Below, in pieces: positions 16,760 to 29,500 of a stretch of 64,000 bases of DNA. Source of the DNA: Bigelowiella natans CCMP2755 (Eukaryota > Cercozoa > Chlorarachniophyceae); contig ADNK01002144.1 in the NCBI GenBank assembly GCA_000320545.1, positions 1-64,000 of the forward strand. Reading direction: 5' to 3'. The position numbers and the translations under genes are program-made. Under the pieces are notes generated by a model that worked only from the letters and a program-made list of their open reading frames with translations, searched no databases and was not told where the DNA came from. Position 1 is the stretch's first letter. Each line of letters begins with the position of its first letter.

Positions 16760-17490
16760 GCTTAACATGCATGCAATTCGATATTTATTGACGCAACTAG
16801 GCAAGGCCGCACATCGCGCATGTACTAGATACATGCTGCATACGACCATTGTTTTCATGCTTTACAGTTTAGCTTAGTGTCTTCTATGATGCGATGTGCC
16901 GTGTACATTTGCACATTGTACGCAACGTCAACGATGAATACACATGATGAGAATCAACTGCTATGCAGCTAGCACATAAGCAAAGTACGCTGTAATGTAG
17001 TCACGTTACGTTATTGTGGGCACACCAAATACGACGTACGATGCGCTAGCTAGCTAGCTGCTAGCTAGTACACGCATACAGCAGCGCATGGTCTAGCAAA
17101 ATAGAGCCTTTCTAGCTTTATGGCTATATTCGTGCATGCGCGTACGAACATATGTAGTTTCACAAACATCGTATCTAGACTTGTTCTTCACACCACATGT
17201 CGTAGTTTTGCACAAGCACACATAAACCATACCACATATGCTAGATATATCTAGATATGTCCTTAAGAACACATGTCCTAACAAGGGTACACGAATAGAG
17301 CCTTTATGGCTATATTGCAATACATGGTGAACCACCATACACGATGGAAATATCTCTACGTGCAGCATCACCTCGGAAAACAAGCTATTATCAGTGAAGT
17401 CAGAAGAAGCTAGAGAAGGCTCTACAGCTAGACAGCTTACATATCGCTGAGCAGACATTGTTGTGACCTAGTGACGGGTGCAGGCGCGTA
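16760..17490. other. Palindrome-word island 2 (convergent spacer)
   Basis: Space between the 3' ends of the thiolase (+) and the myosin (-). The 30 bases at 17041-17070 contain five CTAG sites. GCATGC-like and ACATGT words are frequent. A short stretch near 17098 recurs near 17294, differing by an 8-base insertion that carries CTAGC. No credible gene is seen. Confidence 0.75.
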
Positions 17491-17658
17491 TATAATGATC
17501 ATACTGAGCTTAATCTATTGAATTTGGGATTTACACGTGTTGGTCTATATCGTGCGTGGCTTAGGAGACTATGCTAGTATGGTATGTACATGTATTGTCG
17601 CCGAAATCTAGTAGGATCTATCATCTCATCATGATGAAAACTGGTTGCATGATTGTTT

Positions 17659-20600
17659 TCAGCCAACGAAATCTGCAGGTTTATCCCATGTAACCTCCTG
17701 CGTCTCAATGTTCCAATAATACGTGTCTCCACTGGCTTGGTCCACAGTTGCACGCCACAGTGACACCGGTTTTGGAGGTGGTGGTTTTGGTGCTGCTGGT
17801 TTTGGAATGGGTGCTGGTGGTGCTGCTGGCTTTGTAGTATTCGAGCTAGTAGGAGGGCCACCAAATTTGAACACGGGTGCCTTCTTTAACGCCGCTCGTT
17901 TTGCAGCTACACTTCCAATATTTCCATGAGCAATTCGAGGGATTACCGGGCCGTTGGGGCTCCTCGGAGCTGGTTGTTTCCTTTCCATCCTGTTATTGAA
18001 GTTCAGCTTCCCAGGTTTGTTTCTCTGGATAATACCTCCTTGAGGCCGTGCGCCAGTTGGTAACGCCGGTTTGTGAGAGGTTGTTCCAAACTTCTTTGCC
18101 ACACCACCAAATTTAGGCACTGTTGGCTTCTTAGGCCCCCCACCACCAAATTTAGGTAGTGTTGGTTTCTTAGGCCCCCCACCACCAAATTTAGGTAGTG
18201 TTGGTTTCTTAGGCCCCCCCCCACCAAATTTAGGTAGTGTTGGCTTCTTGGCCATTGGCTTGGGGCCACCAAATCTAGGTACCGAAGGCTTAGGCGCCAT
18301 AGGCTTGGGTGCCATAGGCTTAGGCGCCATCGGCTTAGGCGCCATCGGCTTAGGCGCCATCGGCTTTGGCGCCATAGGCTTGCGAGCGTTATAATTGTTT
18401 CTGTTGGTGTCGTACGCTTTTGCGTCGGGTCTATCTGAAATATCCTCAACCTCGTTCCATTCTATTTGCTCATCTGCAACCTCTACTTGCAATCCTTGGT
18501 ATTGCGGAGCTGCCTTTTCTTCTTGTTGGAATCCGGCTTTTCTACGAAGTGTCTCGCCACCCATGATACGTTTCATTTCATTTTCGGTAGGAGGAGTTGT
18601 GCGAGCTCCACAGAATATAGCCTGATGCAATAAGGTTAAATACCTGGTGCGCTTAGATGCATCCTTGATCGTCTTTCGAAGCCAAACTTCAAAGTAATTC
18701 TCAAATTCAGGGTTAGGAGGAAAGGCCTCAAGGCACACAGCCATAGCAGACCACCCTTTGAAAGCACTTTGTGAATCAGGATTTTGAGTGAGTTGTTTTA
18801 TCATTTGGGCATATATTTCATCTCGGAGGGGTACTTTGTCCAGAGCTTCTGTCACCATTTCAATGAGTAGATGTTCTGGGAAATTGTACGACCGGTCACC
18901 CATATATCCAAGCAGGTTTCGAAACATACGAGTTCCGTCCTTCCCAGATTTGCCTGGAAGCTCGATAAGAGATGCATGGATGGGGGTTTTTGTCCATCTG
19001 AACATTGTGCGTTGCAACTCCTCCCTTGTAGAAGAGAACAAAGTAAATTTCAGGTTGGACCATTCTACAGGTGTTCTGAATTTCGGAAAGCCACGGAAGG
19101 TAAACATATCCCCTTGCTGCTTAAAGAACATATCCTTGATTTTGATGGTTATACGAATTGCTCGATCCTGGTCTTTTGAGCGCACAGCTGCCTTGAGTTG
19201 CTCTTGTGCAAATTTCTCAGGTGAAAGATCATACAGCATATGTTTAAGGTACTTAATATCTTCAGTCACATAGCTAATCTGTTCTGCACGATCGATTATA
19301 TTTTGCATCGGAGCCTGCAACAAATCATGACGAAAAAACTGTTAGAGGAGTTCGCTGCGGAATAATTTTAGAATTACTACTACCTCTTCCAGATTCTGGC
19401 GTTGGTAAGCACCAATATCTTCAATTGCTCTCTTTTCGTTCACAATCTTATCTAAACGATCCTGAGCTTGCCTGATCTTGTAAGGGTCAGCACCAGCTTG
19501 TTGCGCCTCTTGAAGGGCATTGCGTAGCTTATCCTCATCAAGCTCTTCCATTCCCGCACGCATTTCTGCCTCAACTCGTTTCTTCTCTTTCGCGTAATGA
19601 TACATTTCCCGCACCTTCTCGGCAATTTCTCCCTCCATGCCAATTTCATCTGCAGCCGCAACCGCTCGAGCGAAAGCTGAAAAATATCGCTCTGGGTCCT
19701 TATTTACGACATCGAGAAGGACCTTTTCCAACCTTTTCTCCTCTGAGTATTCATATTCAGTCCGAATTAACTTAAATGAAGATTAACGAACTTACACATT
19801 ATAAACATGTCTAAAAATTACCTTGAATACAGAAGATCCTTCGTTTCACTAAATTAATCTCTCGCATAGGATACTGTATATGACCACACTGTTGTAAGAC
19901 TGAATTGAGTTCGTCAAGGTTTCTGCTTTTCAGCACAGCTAATAATTTTGGTCTAATTGCAAGCATAGCTTTCAATTGCTTCTTAGCGATATATCTTCTG
20001 CAGTATCTCTCGATGAATATTGCACGTTTTTCTACTGCAACATTTCGAATAAGTTCCATTTTCCTATGGTCATCTGCCCTGTATAGAACCCTTCGTTCTC
20101 CGACTTGAGCAGCACGGGATTTCATATGATCCAAGAGAGCACGGCAAGCAGATTTGCCTCTTCCCCAGTTACGTTTCTGGTCGATACACTTGAATCGCTT
20201 GACAAAGTTTTCGTGGGTATATCGGAACGGAAATCCCTGCTTTCGAATTTTCACAGCCTCAAAAACTCCTGAATAACGCAGCTGCTCCAAGCACATGTTC
20301 ACTGTAAACTGCATGGGTGCCTTCTCCGAGTTCGGCTTGATGCAACGGATGTAATGTGGATAGGTCGTGTTCAAAGTGCGCATCAGATCGTTGAGCTGCT
20401 TGCGGAATTTAGCTCCTAAAGTTGTCTTGTCACCTTTGGTATCGTCCGAGGGGAACATGTGTGCGAGAAATTTGAATGACGAACCAGAGAGTAGGTCGTA
20501 AGCATCTTCATAAAGCCTATCCTTATTCTTCTCCAAAAATCCCACCGATTCATATTCTACATCACCGGCATAATGCTTGACAACAAAATTTTCAGGTCGT

Positions 20601-22905
20601 TTCAGAACCTTCAGGAAATACTTTTTATTTGGTACATGTGTCTTGATTAGCTTCGATACGTAGGTTTTATCACTTCCTCTGGGTAATTTCAATTCTTCGT
20701 CGATCATCGGAAGAATTCCTCTCGGTTTCTTTTCAATCAAATCAAGAACCGGCTGATTATCGATGTAAACGACCTTCTCATACCGAATCTTCTCTGCAGA
20801 ATAAAGTGCTTCTTCAAGCTTGAAAGTATGTTGATTGAAAAATTGTTGAAGCTTCTCGTTGGTGAAATTGATGCAGAGCTGCTCGAAGGAATTTGTTTTG
20901 AAGATCTCGAACCCGAAGATGTCTAAAATACCAATTGTCTTGCCTTTCACAAATTTACCCCTTCCAATTGACTTATTGATGCGTTTTACAAGCCAATCAA
21001 ACATATGTTCATATATAAACTTTGACAGAGCATCTCGTGCAGCTGTAGCTTCCTCTACACTTAATCCTACCTCGATGGGGTCCTGTCCTCGCAATCTCAA
21101 CATTCGCGTAGTCACTACCTTTTCGAGTTGTCGCTCATCAACCTCAAAAAGTTTGGCAGCGGGTGAAAGATTAGATCTTTGCTTAACTCCACATTTACGA
21201 TCTCCTGTTGATTTGAAAGCTATATTTCCCATGTGGAGAACCCCCGCAGTGATTCGCAGAACATCATTTTGCTCCTTTTTGGTAAATTCCAAGGTCTCAA
21301 ACGATTTCATTAGAGTCCGCCATTCCTCAACGTCATCCATTCCATCAACACCCGTTTCTGATTGGTTGATATAATGGTAATCATCCAGATCTCCGAGCAT
21401 GAGGTTCCTTTTCAGATCATCACTACCACCTCGGAGCAACTGGTAAAATATGTGGTAGTTTCTTTCTCCAGGACCCAAAACAACCACACGGGACTTCTCG
21501 AGCAAATAGTTTTGGATGTTAGATCCACAGATCCTCATACGTTTGTCAAAAAAAATCTCGACGTATTTGCCAAAGCGACTCGAGTTGTTGTTTCTCGTGG
21601 TCTTCGCATTACCAAATGCCTCCATAATGGGGTTTGCAAGCAATATTTTTTCCTCCACTCCGCCTTCAGAATCGGCAACCTCCGCCAAGTATTTGAGGCA
21701 AAATTTGGTGCAAACAGTCTTACCTGCTCCAGATTCGCCACTGATTACTATTGACTGCGCAGTCTTCTCTGTGGTTCCTTCCAATAGGTTCCGATATGAT
21801 TCAGATGCAATGTGGAATACATGCGGAGGCAGTATTCGATTTCCCCGTTTTGCATACTTATCAATTATGGTTGGAGTGTAGAGTGGGAGCTTCTTAAAGG
21901 GATTCACTGCTATCAATATGCTACCAACATTCGTATAAATTTGGTTATTTTTGAATCGCTCTTGTAAATTCCACATTATCAATGGCTCATTAAGATCATC
22001 AAGGAGGACAAGATCCTGCTCTGTTCTTCGCAGGTTAAACCAATCTAGTTTAACGCATTTGTTAGCCTTTTTAGGACCAACTTGGCGAGATTCCCCAGTC
22101 TCAGTTTCTATTTGTATAGCTCCGTTTCCCATTCTATTTAGAACTTTCCCTTTGATAAAACCCTCATATTGGTCTGGTACCCAGATCCACTCACCATCTC
22201 TGACTTTATCGTCATCTGTTTGAAATACATCTGGGATATCGTAAGTTGTTTCCTCACTGATTGTGTTATGATAATAAACTGTTCCATCCGCAGCCACCAA
22301 TCGTCTCCATCCCTCATTTGGAACTTCTTCGGCAATCTGATATTTTATCGTCAATATACAAGCGATACAAATATGTACAATTGCGTATACTTACCCGTTT
22401 AAATTCAATTGATTCTGAGATGGACTTGTTCTTCTCCCGTGTTTGGTGGCGAGGCTGTTGCTGCGACTGCCCGCCTCCTCCAAATCTCTTTGGACCTCCT
22501 CCCCCTCCGAACTTAGGTGGGCCACGGGGAGGACCTTTTTTCACTATTGGAAGAACAGGTGCGCACCACAATCAGATTCAGGAATAAATAAGTTTAACTG
22601 ACGCCTAGGACTACCTGGCTTTGGTTTCGGTTTGGGTTTGGGCTTGAGGGCTTCCTTCACTTTGGGGAGCTGGCCAAGATCAAGCCATTGTTCCATATTT
22701 TCTGAAGAGAGTCAAAGTGAGACACACAACCAAAAAATGGAGTGGAAGAATACATACGATTCCATAGAAGACAACTGTCGTCAAGTTGATTGTACACAGC
22801 TTTCAGTTGATCCCACGAGACCGGGCCCTTTTGAACGTCGTCCAACCCGACGTAATACCTACAATTATCGATCATGACTGTGCAAGTAGTTGTACCCAAT
22901 ACCAT
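17659..22905 (-). CDS. Unconventional myosin with GYF-like, two WW and MyTH4 domains
   Basis: Actin-based motor. Exons: 22758-22905, 22615-22701, 22395-22543, 19822-22336, 19384-19742 and 17659-19314; they total 4914 bases, 1637 residues, phases closing. N-terminus: YYVGLDDVQKGPVSWDQL with a following GL-type loop resembles a GYF_2 domain (about residues 15-70). Next come a Pro/Gly-rich linker and a WW domain (GWRRLVAADGTVYYHN). The motor has P-loop GESGAGKT (about 328), switch I NNNSSRFGKY and DIFGFEIF. A short basic neck (YCRRYIAKKQLKAM) and a charged helical exon follow. MyTH4 is at about 1170-1325 (PLRDEIYAQMIKQLTQNP). MAPKP and KKPTLPKFGGGGP repeats and a C-terminal WW (TYYWNIETQEVTW) end the protein. 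No FERM domain is seen. Two ATGs are possible (22905 or 22875). Confidence 0.95.
18100..18390 (-). repeat. Coding minisatellite in the myosin tail
   Basis: Two in-frame arrays. A 15-base unit encodes about seven MAPKP copies (about 18285-18385). A 39-base unit encodes about three to four copies of KPTLPKFGGGGPK (about 18105-18250). Units are nearly identical at DNA level, implying recent expansion. Confidence 0.9.
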
Positions 22906-23969
22906 AAAAATTATTAAACCATGCCCTAAAACAGTTGGGTTGATTAATGGACTTCTTTCAATGGTGAAGGGGCTCTGTATGCTTTTATGGTGTCATGCCT
23001 TCAATATACCCTCACATCGCTCTTTAATAGTTTTTCGAGAACAATGTACAGTAGCACATGTCCCGTAAGTGATTACTTTTGACTAATTTCAAAATTCTTT
23101 CGAAGTAATAAATTGCTACCATTCCACTTTCTCGTAGGAAGCCATTTCCGTCCGAGGTACTCGAAGAGGCAGAGGTAGAGGATATCCAGTTGACCGCTGT
23201 GGTTGTGTTGATTTGCCTGATTCCTGCTTTACGAAAAGGCTTCAAAATAGTCACAAGGATGCGATTTTTTGTTGTTGGTGGCACAAAATGGAACGCATTC
23301 AATAGATAATTCAAAATAATAATAACAACAATCTAGATTTTTAGATTGCACGAATCTTATACTCGTACTGGGCTGTGCACATTAACTAAAGAAGTAAACC
23401 CCTTCATTTCCTCGATTTTCGGTGTCGCACGTGTCCGGTTGAAAAATGGCGAAGGGATGAGATTTTATATCTTGCGACGTGCATGATTGAGTAGTCGCAG
23501 TACTGTAACTGCGAAAAACAACGAACAATTTAAGATTCTTGGAGGATCCTCGTTCACAGTCGCCGTTCCACGGTGTGATCAGTTTTCCACGATTTTCGGC
23601 GAGAAAAAGTGAAAAACTTGTAGATACAAGTGAAGTCGTAGGGATCTTCGGCAAACTAGAGAAATTGGTGGAGGTATTTCTATCTTAAACAAACTGATGA
23701 TAATATGAAAAAATGCTTACATGTAGTAAAAATAAGAATTACACGTTCAGAGATCACAATCTCAACTCGTACGTGCTTCTTCTGCTTTTCATAACTAAAG
23801 CCGTGTGTGCGTGAATCTCAATTCTGGTGAGGAAAAGCAACTTAAACGTTTGTAGACAAGGATGTAGAACGGAAGAAATTGAACTCTTGTAGATTAAAAT
23901 GGTAGATAACTTGAAGCGCTAACCAGAGAGTTGATGTTGAACTTACCCTGTGGCAGTGTGCAAGGGAGA
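22906..23969. promoter_or_regulatory. Divergent intergenic region, myosin (-) / unknown gene (+)
   Basis: About 1.06 kb between start codons. A plus-strand stretch at 23140-23190 reads as Arg/Gly-rich (RGTRRGRGRG) behind a TAG acceptor-like site and could be a small unrecognised exon. A minus-strand open stretch lies at 23382-23654. I could not build a gene from either. No palindromic words are concentrated here. Confidence 0.4.
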
Positions 23970-25710
23970 ATGGCAGAACTTCAAAAAGCAAATGGGCTTA
24001 TTCCAAAAATCACTGCAGCCGAACCGTTATCAAAGGAATGGGCTCAAGTTGTAAAGTACAAATACAGATAATATCTCTGCAACGACGTTCGAATTAATAC
24101 GATTCGCGAATGCGTGTGATCTTAGAGTGATTTCATCAATCTCCAAGTTGGTGGGATCTGAACGCGAAGCAAAGACACTTGCTCAAAGCCCAGTAAAGAT
24201 GTGATTGGTGTTCAACTATCTGGCCTAGTCTTCATGCCAACTACCTACTCAGATTGTGATGTCGATGCTGCGCCAAAAGAAATTACATGGCTTATTGCAC
24301 ATGTTCGAAAGGTAGTGGCATTCCTTTGTTAAAAATGCAATTTTGAGATTTTCCCCTTCAGTTATAGAGCTGTGATGGCTGACAGCAAGGAAAGAGAGGT
24401 AGACACTTCGAACTCAACACCAATCTTATAGTAACCAAGTAATTTTAGGCAAAGATCAACAGTTTAAAGCAGTCGGAAGATATCAACGAGTAATTTATCA
24501 TTGTTCAATCCCAAGATGTATGGTAAGATTATGTGTTTGATCATAGTGCAAACAAAGTATTGAAGGCGTTTGAGATGGACACTCACATAATTTTAAATCA
24601 AGCTTTCAAGGTGAATTAACGAAATAACTAATGAACACAATAGCTAATGCTTATTCGATCACCATGTTTTAATTATTGATTCATTCTGTTTGATTTAGTT
24701 TCTGATGATTCACCAACGATCAAACTTCGATTCGATATTCGGTCTTTATGCGGGAATGTTAAAAGACTGCCTTAAGGATAGCGAGGAGAACAAAAAAGTG
24801 CTCATCTGTGGGGTAGACTTCACAAGCTTCTCTGTCCTCAAGGTCAACTTTAATCTACGTTTTAAGCAACCTGCCTAAGTTGGTTGTTCTCACATAGTCT
24901 CTCCTCCGAACTGTGGTTCATATCGGAAGTTTTGATGAAGATCGCATGATGGATCCTATCAAGAAGTTTAACGTGGTCAACCTTGTAATTTCGGTTGTAC
25001 ATTCAAGGTAGCAGAATAGAAGGGTCTTGCTAAGCTTGAGTTGACATCAAAGTTTTGAATTTGCACACCTTTTCATAGGATGAAGGAGTTACGCGCATTT
25101 GCAGCAGCTGCTGCTGTGATGTTTTTGGACGTTTGTTTTGATACAGACGCTTTCACCACAACGGTCACAACGATCCGTTCTTCAATCAGCGTTCATACTT
25201 AACCGTATTGTTTACTCTTTTAGCCTGCAGACTTTATTGTGAAGGAAAATCATAAAAAGCTTGCCGAGATAAATGTATTCTTTAATACATTATCAAACAT
25301 TACAATTGTTTTATACCCGATTTGTAATTTGTACTTTGTTTCCAGGAATACGTTGCAAAACCATTAGCGAAACTAGAAATGTTAAAGAAAAAGCCTCGCA
25401 ATGTATCTCGGTAAGGATTTATAGATTCAGCAATTGCTAAACCTTAAATGATATTATTTGGCTGTCACAAAAGATGGGCAGGGAAACTTGGAGCCTCTGA
25501 CAAAGATGTCGAAGTCAACGAGGAGCTTTTAAAGGCCGTCATGGATCAGCTAACTCTTACAGCGAAGGTTCTCATCTTTTCTACTCCATCAATATCTTTA
25601 TTAAGCATATCCGACAATTTTTTTGTCAGATGAAGGGGACTGAGGAGAAACCACCCTCGAAAAATCAGCTTAAATACGGCACCAAAAAACGATCTAACAT
25701 TATTTTTTAA
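23970..25710 (+). CDS. Unknown protein, compact multi-exon gene
   Basis: I do not recognise the family. The ATG at 23970 begins MAELQKANGLIPKITAAEPL. Exons are 20-70 codons and introns about 50-60 bases. Readable exons include VIGVQLSGLVFMPTTYSD, SYRAVMADSKERE, AKINSLKQSEDINE, VLKAFEMDTHIILNQAFK, FLMIHQRSNFDSIFGLYAG, SLLRTVVHIGSFDEDRMM, MKELRAFAAAAAVMFLDVCF, PADFIVKENHKKLAEIN, EYVAKPLAKLEMLKKK, WAGKLGASDKDVEVNEELLK and a terminal MKGTEEKPPSKNQ ending at TAA 25708. It looks soluble, mostly helical, with a basic tail. The stretch 24054-24195 is coding-like (FELIRFANACDLRVISSISK) but cannot be joined in frame to VIGVQL by an obvious intron, so either a splice is non-standard or there is a sequence error or frameshift there. 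Confidence 0.7.
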
Positions 25711-25960
25711 ATTTGAACGAGAATTTACGAACTAGCTATCTCAGACCCATCTTATGACCGGGTAGGCTCAATCCAAATGATTGAAGCAACGGAGTAGGCA
25801 TTGATTCCCTTCAGAAATAACGCTGCAGAGCTGTGAAGAATTAGCGAAGCAGGAAAGTCTAAACAACTTTTTCTTGTTTCATCCCATTGTATGGAGAACG
25901 ATGATGCCATCCAAATGCGTGAGGACGGAATGTTTGATTAAGCTCATCGAGCCCATTCTT
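25711..25960. other. Gene-free stretch after the unknown gene
   Basis: I see no exon that can be tied to either neighbour. It is probably the 3' untranslated region of the plus-strand gene before palindrome island 3. Confidence 0.4.
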
Positions 25961-25964
25961 AACG

Positions 25965-26400
25965 TGCGTGGACACCTAGCAAATCACCTAGCACATGGCC
26001 TAGCTAGATGTACACAGATTGCTGATTTAACATGCCCAACCTGTTTGTCAGCATGATTGCGAATGCAACTACCGACCGCATCTTTCGTCCATCCTACGAT
26101 GTAATGTCATGGAGCCACGCATCGCAGCCGCTTGTCATTAGCGCTGTCGTACATGCAGCATGCAGTGCATATGCACAGGCCTAGCTGCTAACAGTGCATG
26201 CAACTTTACGTTGTTGTTGCTGACCCTGTTCATTTGGCTTTTTGACGATGGGTTCATTCATATGTTCCGATCGATCCTGCGCTAGCCTGCTGGACCTCAT
26301 CATTGCGTACAACAATGCTTCGAGGTTTTCCATTCTAGCATTGCTGGGGTAAGCTAAGATCAACGCATCTAGATATGTAATATCAGAACGGTGACATGTC
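25965..26400. other. Palindrome-word island 3 (convergent spacer)
   Basis: Between the 3' ends of the unknown gene (+) and the leucine-rich-repeat gene (-). CCTAGC occurs three times at exactly 12-base intervals (25975, 25987, 25999). CATG, TGCA and GCATGC are frequent to about 26200. A 60-codon minus-strand open stretch at 26181-26363 may be coding (QEGQQQQRK-like end), but it lies beyond the stop of the neighbouring gene. Confidence 0.7.
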
Positions 26401-26547
26401 TAGATGTGACGATTTGTAGGCAAACCGCACAAAATGCGAAAACATCTGCTACAAACATCAGTTAGTTCCCGCGGTGGCCAAGAAATCAATCAATAACCAA
26501 TGGAGCGCAGGGCTAGGAGAGTGAACTTTCCTCTCATCGTGTATGCA

Positions 26548-29500
26548 TCATTTCTTTTTCTTCTTCTTTTTTTTCTTCCCGCTTGCTTTTTTTGCTTCTG
26601 CTTGAGCTTTCTTAGCAATCTCTTTGAGCCTTTCGTTCCTCTCCGATGCCTCGGCGTCCTTGATAATTGCTCAGTATCAGTGGGAAGTCACGTAGTAACA
26701 AATAATTACTTTACACTGTATCGTTACCTTGTCCCCGTTTATTTCAAAATCTCTGACAAACCATTCGAGGTCCTGTCATAAATGCATATATTATTGAAAT
26801 ACTCTTCCCTACGTAAGTTAAGTAACGACCAAAAGTTCGAACCTTAAACTCAAAATGAATCATGGTCGGATGAGAATATTTGACAAGATACTTGACAATT
26901 CTAGATAAATCCTTTGCTTCTTTCACCTGGGCCAAATTAAGTCAAAGGTTTATATTAAGTGCAAATCAAATGAGCATGCATGCAGTAGATTCGCAAATAA
27001 CAATCAAGGCACCTTCTCGTTCACAACGATTTGGCCCTTCGCAACTTCCTAAATAACGTTAGATACTCTATGAAGAAATGTCACTTGACCATCATTTTAG
27101 CAAAATAGTTTCACGTAGTAAGAACCCATAAGTGCTTCGCCATAACGGGTCGGATGGGATTATCCGTCAGACACAAGGCTTTTAACTTGCTCGATTTAAT
27201 CTGTTGAAATACAATTCATCAACAATATGATTTGCAAACTTCAGCACGGAATCTACCTCTTCAATGATCGTTGTCCATACTGAATTATTCCTAATCTTGT
27301 TTGATGCTAGATTTAAGACCTAACCACAGAAAGGCTTCTATAAGACAATCTTTTCCACACAACGTAAAAGAAATGCTACCTTCAGGTCGGAGCGAAATAT
27401 CAAGCTCCATACGTCAATTTTTTCATTCTAAAAACCGAGTTCAAAATTCAAATCTTCTCGACAAAATAAAATTTGGTTTGAACTAACAATGCATTCCATC
27501 TAGGACAAAAACAGTATAATGTTGATATGTGCAATGTTGGATTACATCTGGAACAGAAAGCACAGGCTCCCCTTTGATTGCATTCCACGCTATTTGTAAC
27601 TTCGTCAAACCCTGCACGAAGATTGCAAAGGTGATATTGGAAACTTCTGCATAAAACAGTGAACTAGAACGTCGTATGACTCACTTCGTTCTCAGCGACT
27701 CCAAGGGCAATATGCTTAAATCCTAATGATTAGGTTTCATTAAGTCGAGATGAGATTGTGCTTTACTCAACCATCACCATGATCGCCTAATTGGTTCCAT
27801 GAAAGATCAAGTTCTTCTAGCTTAGTGTTGACCTAAACAAGAGATACGTCCATTAATGAATCAACTTAGTTTGATGTTGAATACGCACCCGAAGAACATC
27901 CTTAATAGCAACTGCCCCCTTAGCGGAGATACGGCACCCTCTTAGGTCGAGTGCCTTATAGACCACAAAAAAGTTAAATCATTAGGAAAGAAGAGTGTAT
28001 TACACCAAATATCATCAATTACCGTTAAAGAACTATTCTCTTTCAGACCCTCCATCAGTTCAATGACGGCTAAACAAGATTTTGTCAAATAAGGTCTCAT
28101 TATCGTCAAGAATTATCTACAACCCACCGAGATCTCCAATTTCGCTGTTTCCAAGTGAGAGGAACTCTAAATTCTGCGACACCTTTAATGTCATTGCAAT
28201 GCTGTACCTGCATGCCATGGCTATTAGTAGGAACATCATAATGTAACATCGTAAGGAGGGCAACATACATTGAGACCACAACTTTAAGTCCCTTTGTTTC
28301 CTACTCAACCAATTATTTTTTTAGATATCATAAAGGACTGTTTAGTCAAGAATTCCACAACCTTTTTTTGACCAGAATCTCTCGAGGCCTTTGTATTCCA
28401 TAATTCGTCTATCAACCATTGCTCGCGAAGATACCTATAGGAGTTTTGCCGATTAAAACAACCACAGTAAATAGTATCCTAGACAAGATTGAATCACAGT
28501 TTTGTACTTGATATTTTTACCATGGATCATTGTATTTGCCTCCGCTTTTAAGCTGAATCTTCCCACTTTTTCTAAATTCTTCTAGCTGTCATTATTATAC
28601 AGGCATTCAGTATCTTATGGGCCAGAATCGTGGCAATCTCACCTCTGATGCTGATAAGTGGATCGCACCGCCCGAAGCAATTTTATTTTCACTAATTGAC
28701 GGAAATCATATCTTTGCTTGCAAGTATTATGTGGCACGTAGTGAGAACAAATACAAATTTCGTAGCAGAAACAGCAACAATAATAAAGCTTCTTCCTTGT
28801 GACATACTTAAAGCTAAGTTTTGAGATGAAATCGTTGCCACGAAGCGCGTGAGCGATGACTGCACATCCTCTCTGCCTACAGGGAAAGCCCACCAGAATA
28901 ACATAAAATATATATCCCCACAGTATCTAAAAGAAATGCTTGATACGTAGAGATGATGTTTGTACCCGATTTGATTGTCCGATAAGTCGATCGCAGTTAA
29001 ATTGCTATTCACCTGAAATTTAACTTTAATTTTGTGACTTCAGAAGGTTAGAGATAACTACTTTTATAGCTTCTGCCAGAGCAACTGCGTGCATATCTTC
29101 GATCCCATATCCTTCCTGAAATAAAACCCAATGTAACAATTAGGATTTCAATGAATAATGCGGGAGTAAATGTTACCGATCTAACATAGGACATATAAGT
29201 TTACACATGTAGTGGACATATGATATCTTTTCAAAGATCTATGTAACATACCACATTCAAGGTATCCGTTCGAAGTTGCTTCGCTATCTTAACAGATGGA
29301 TACACTTGCAGCTCCCTACCAGTAGATGTCGAGATTGTAAACAAGCATCGGATTACCATTTTTTTTTACACCCTTTCAACTTACTTGCACTTTTTGGTGT
29401 AAGCCACCTGAAAACATAAACAACATTGAGATTTCCTTTATGAGTATGGATGACTATCAGCACCTCTCCAGATTCCATGATCTGCTTGAATTCCTTTTGA

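Noticed and set aside
20859-21881. Plus-strand open frames of 120-171 codons
   Set aside because: Antisense to the myosin motor exon, whose P-loop, switch I and DIFGFE motifs fix the coding strand.
23140-23190. Arg/Gly-rich stretch resembling the tail of a small nuclear ribonucleoprotein Sm protein
   Set aside because: No upstream Sm fold could be found in the preceding bases on the same strand, so the likeness is only a short low-complexity run.
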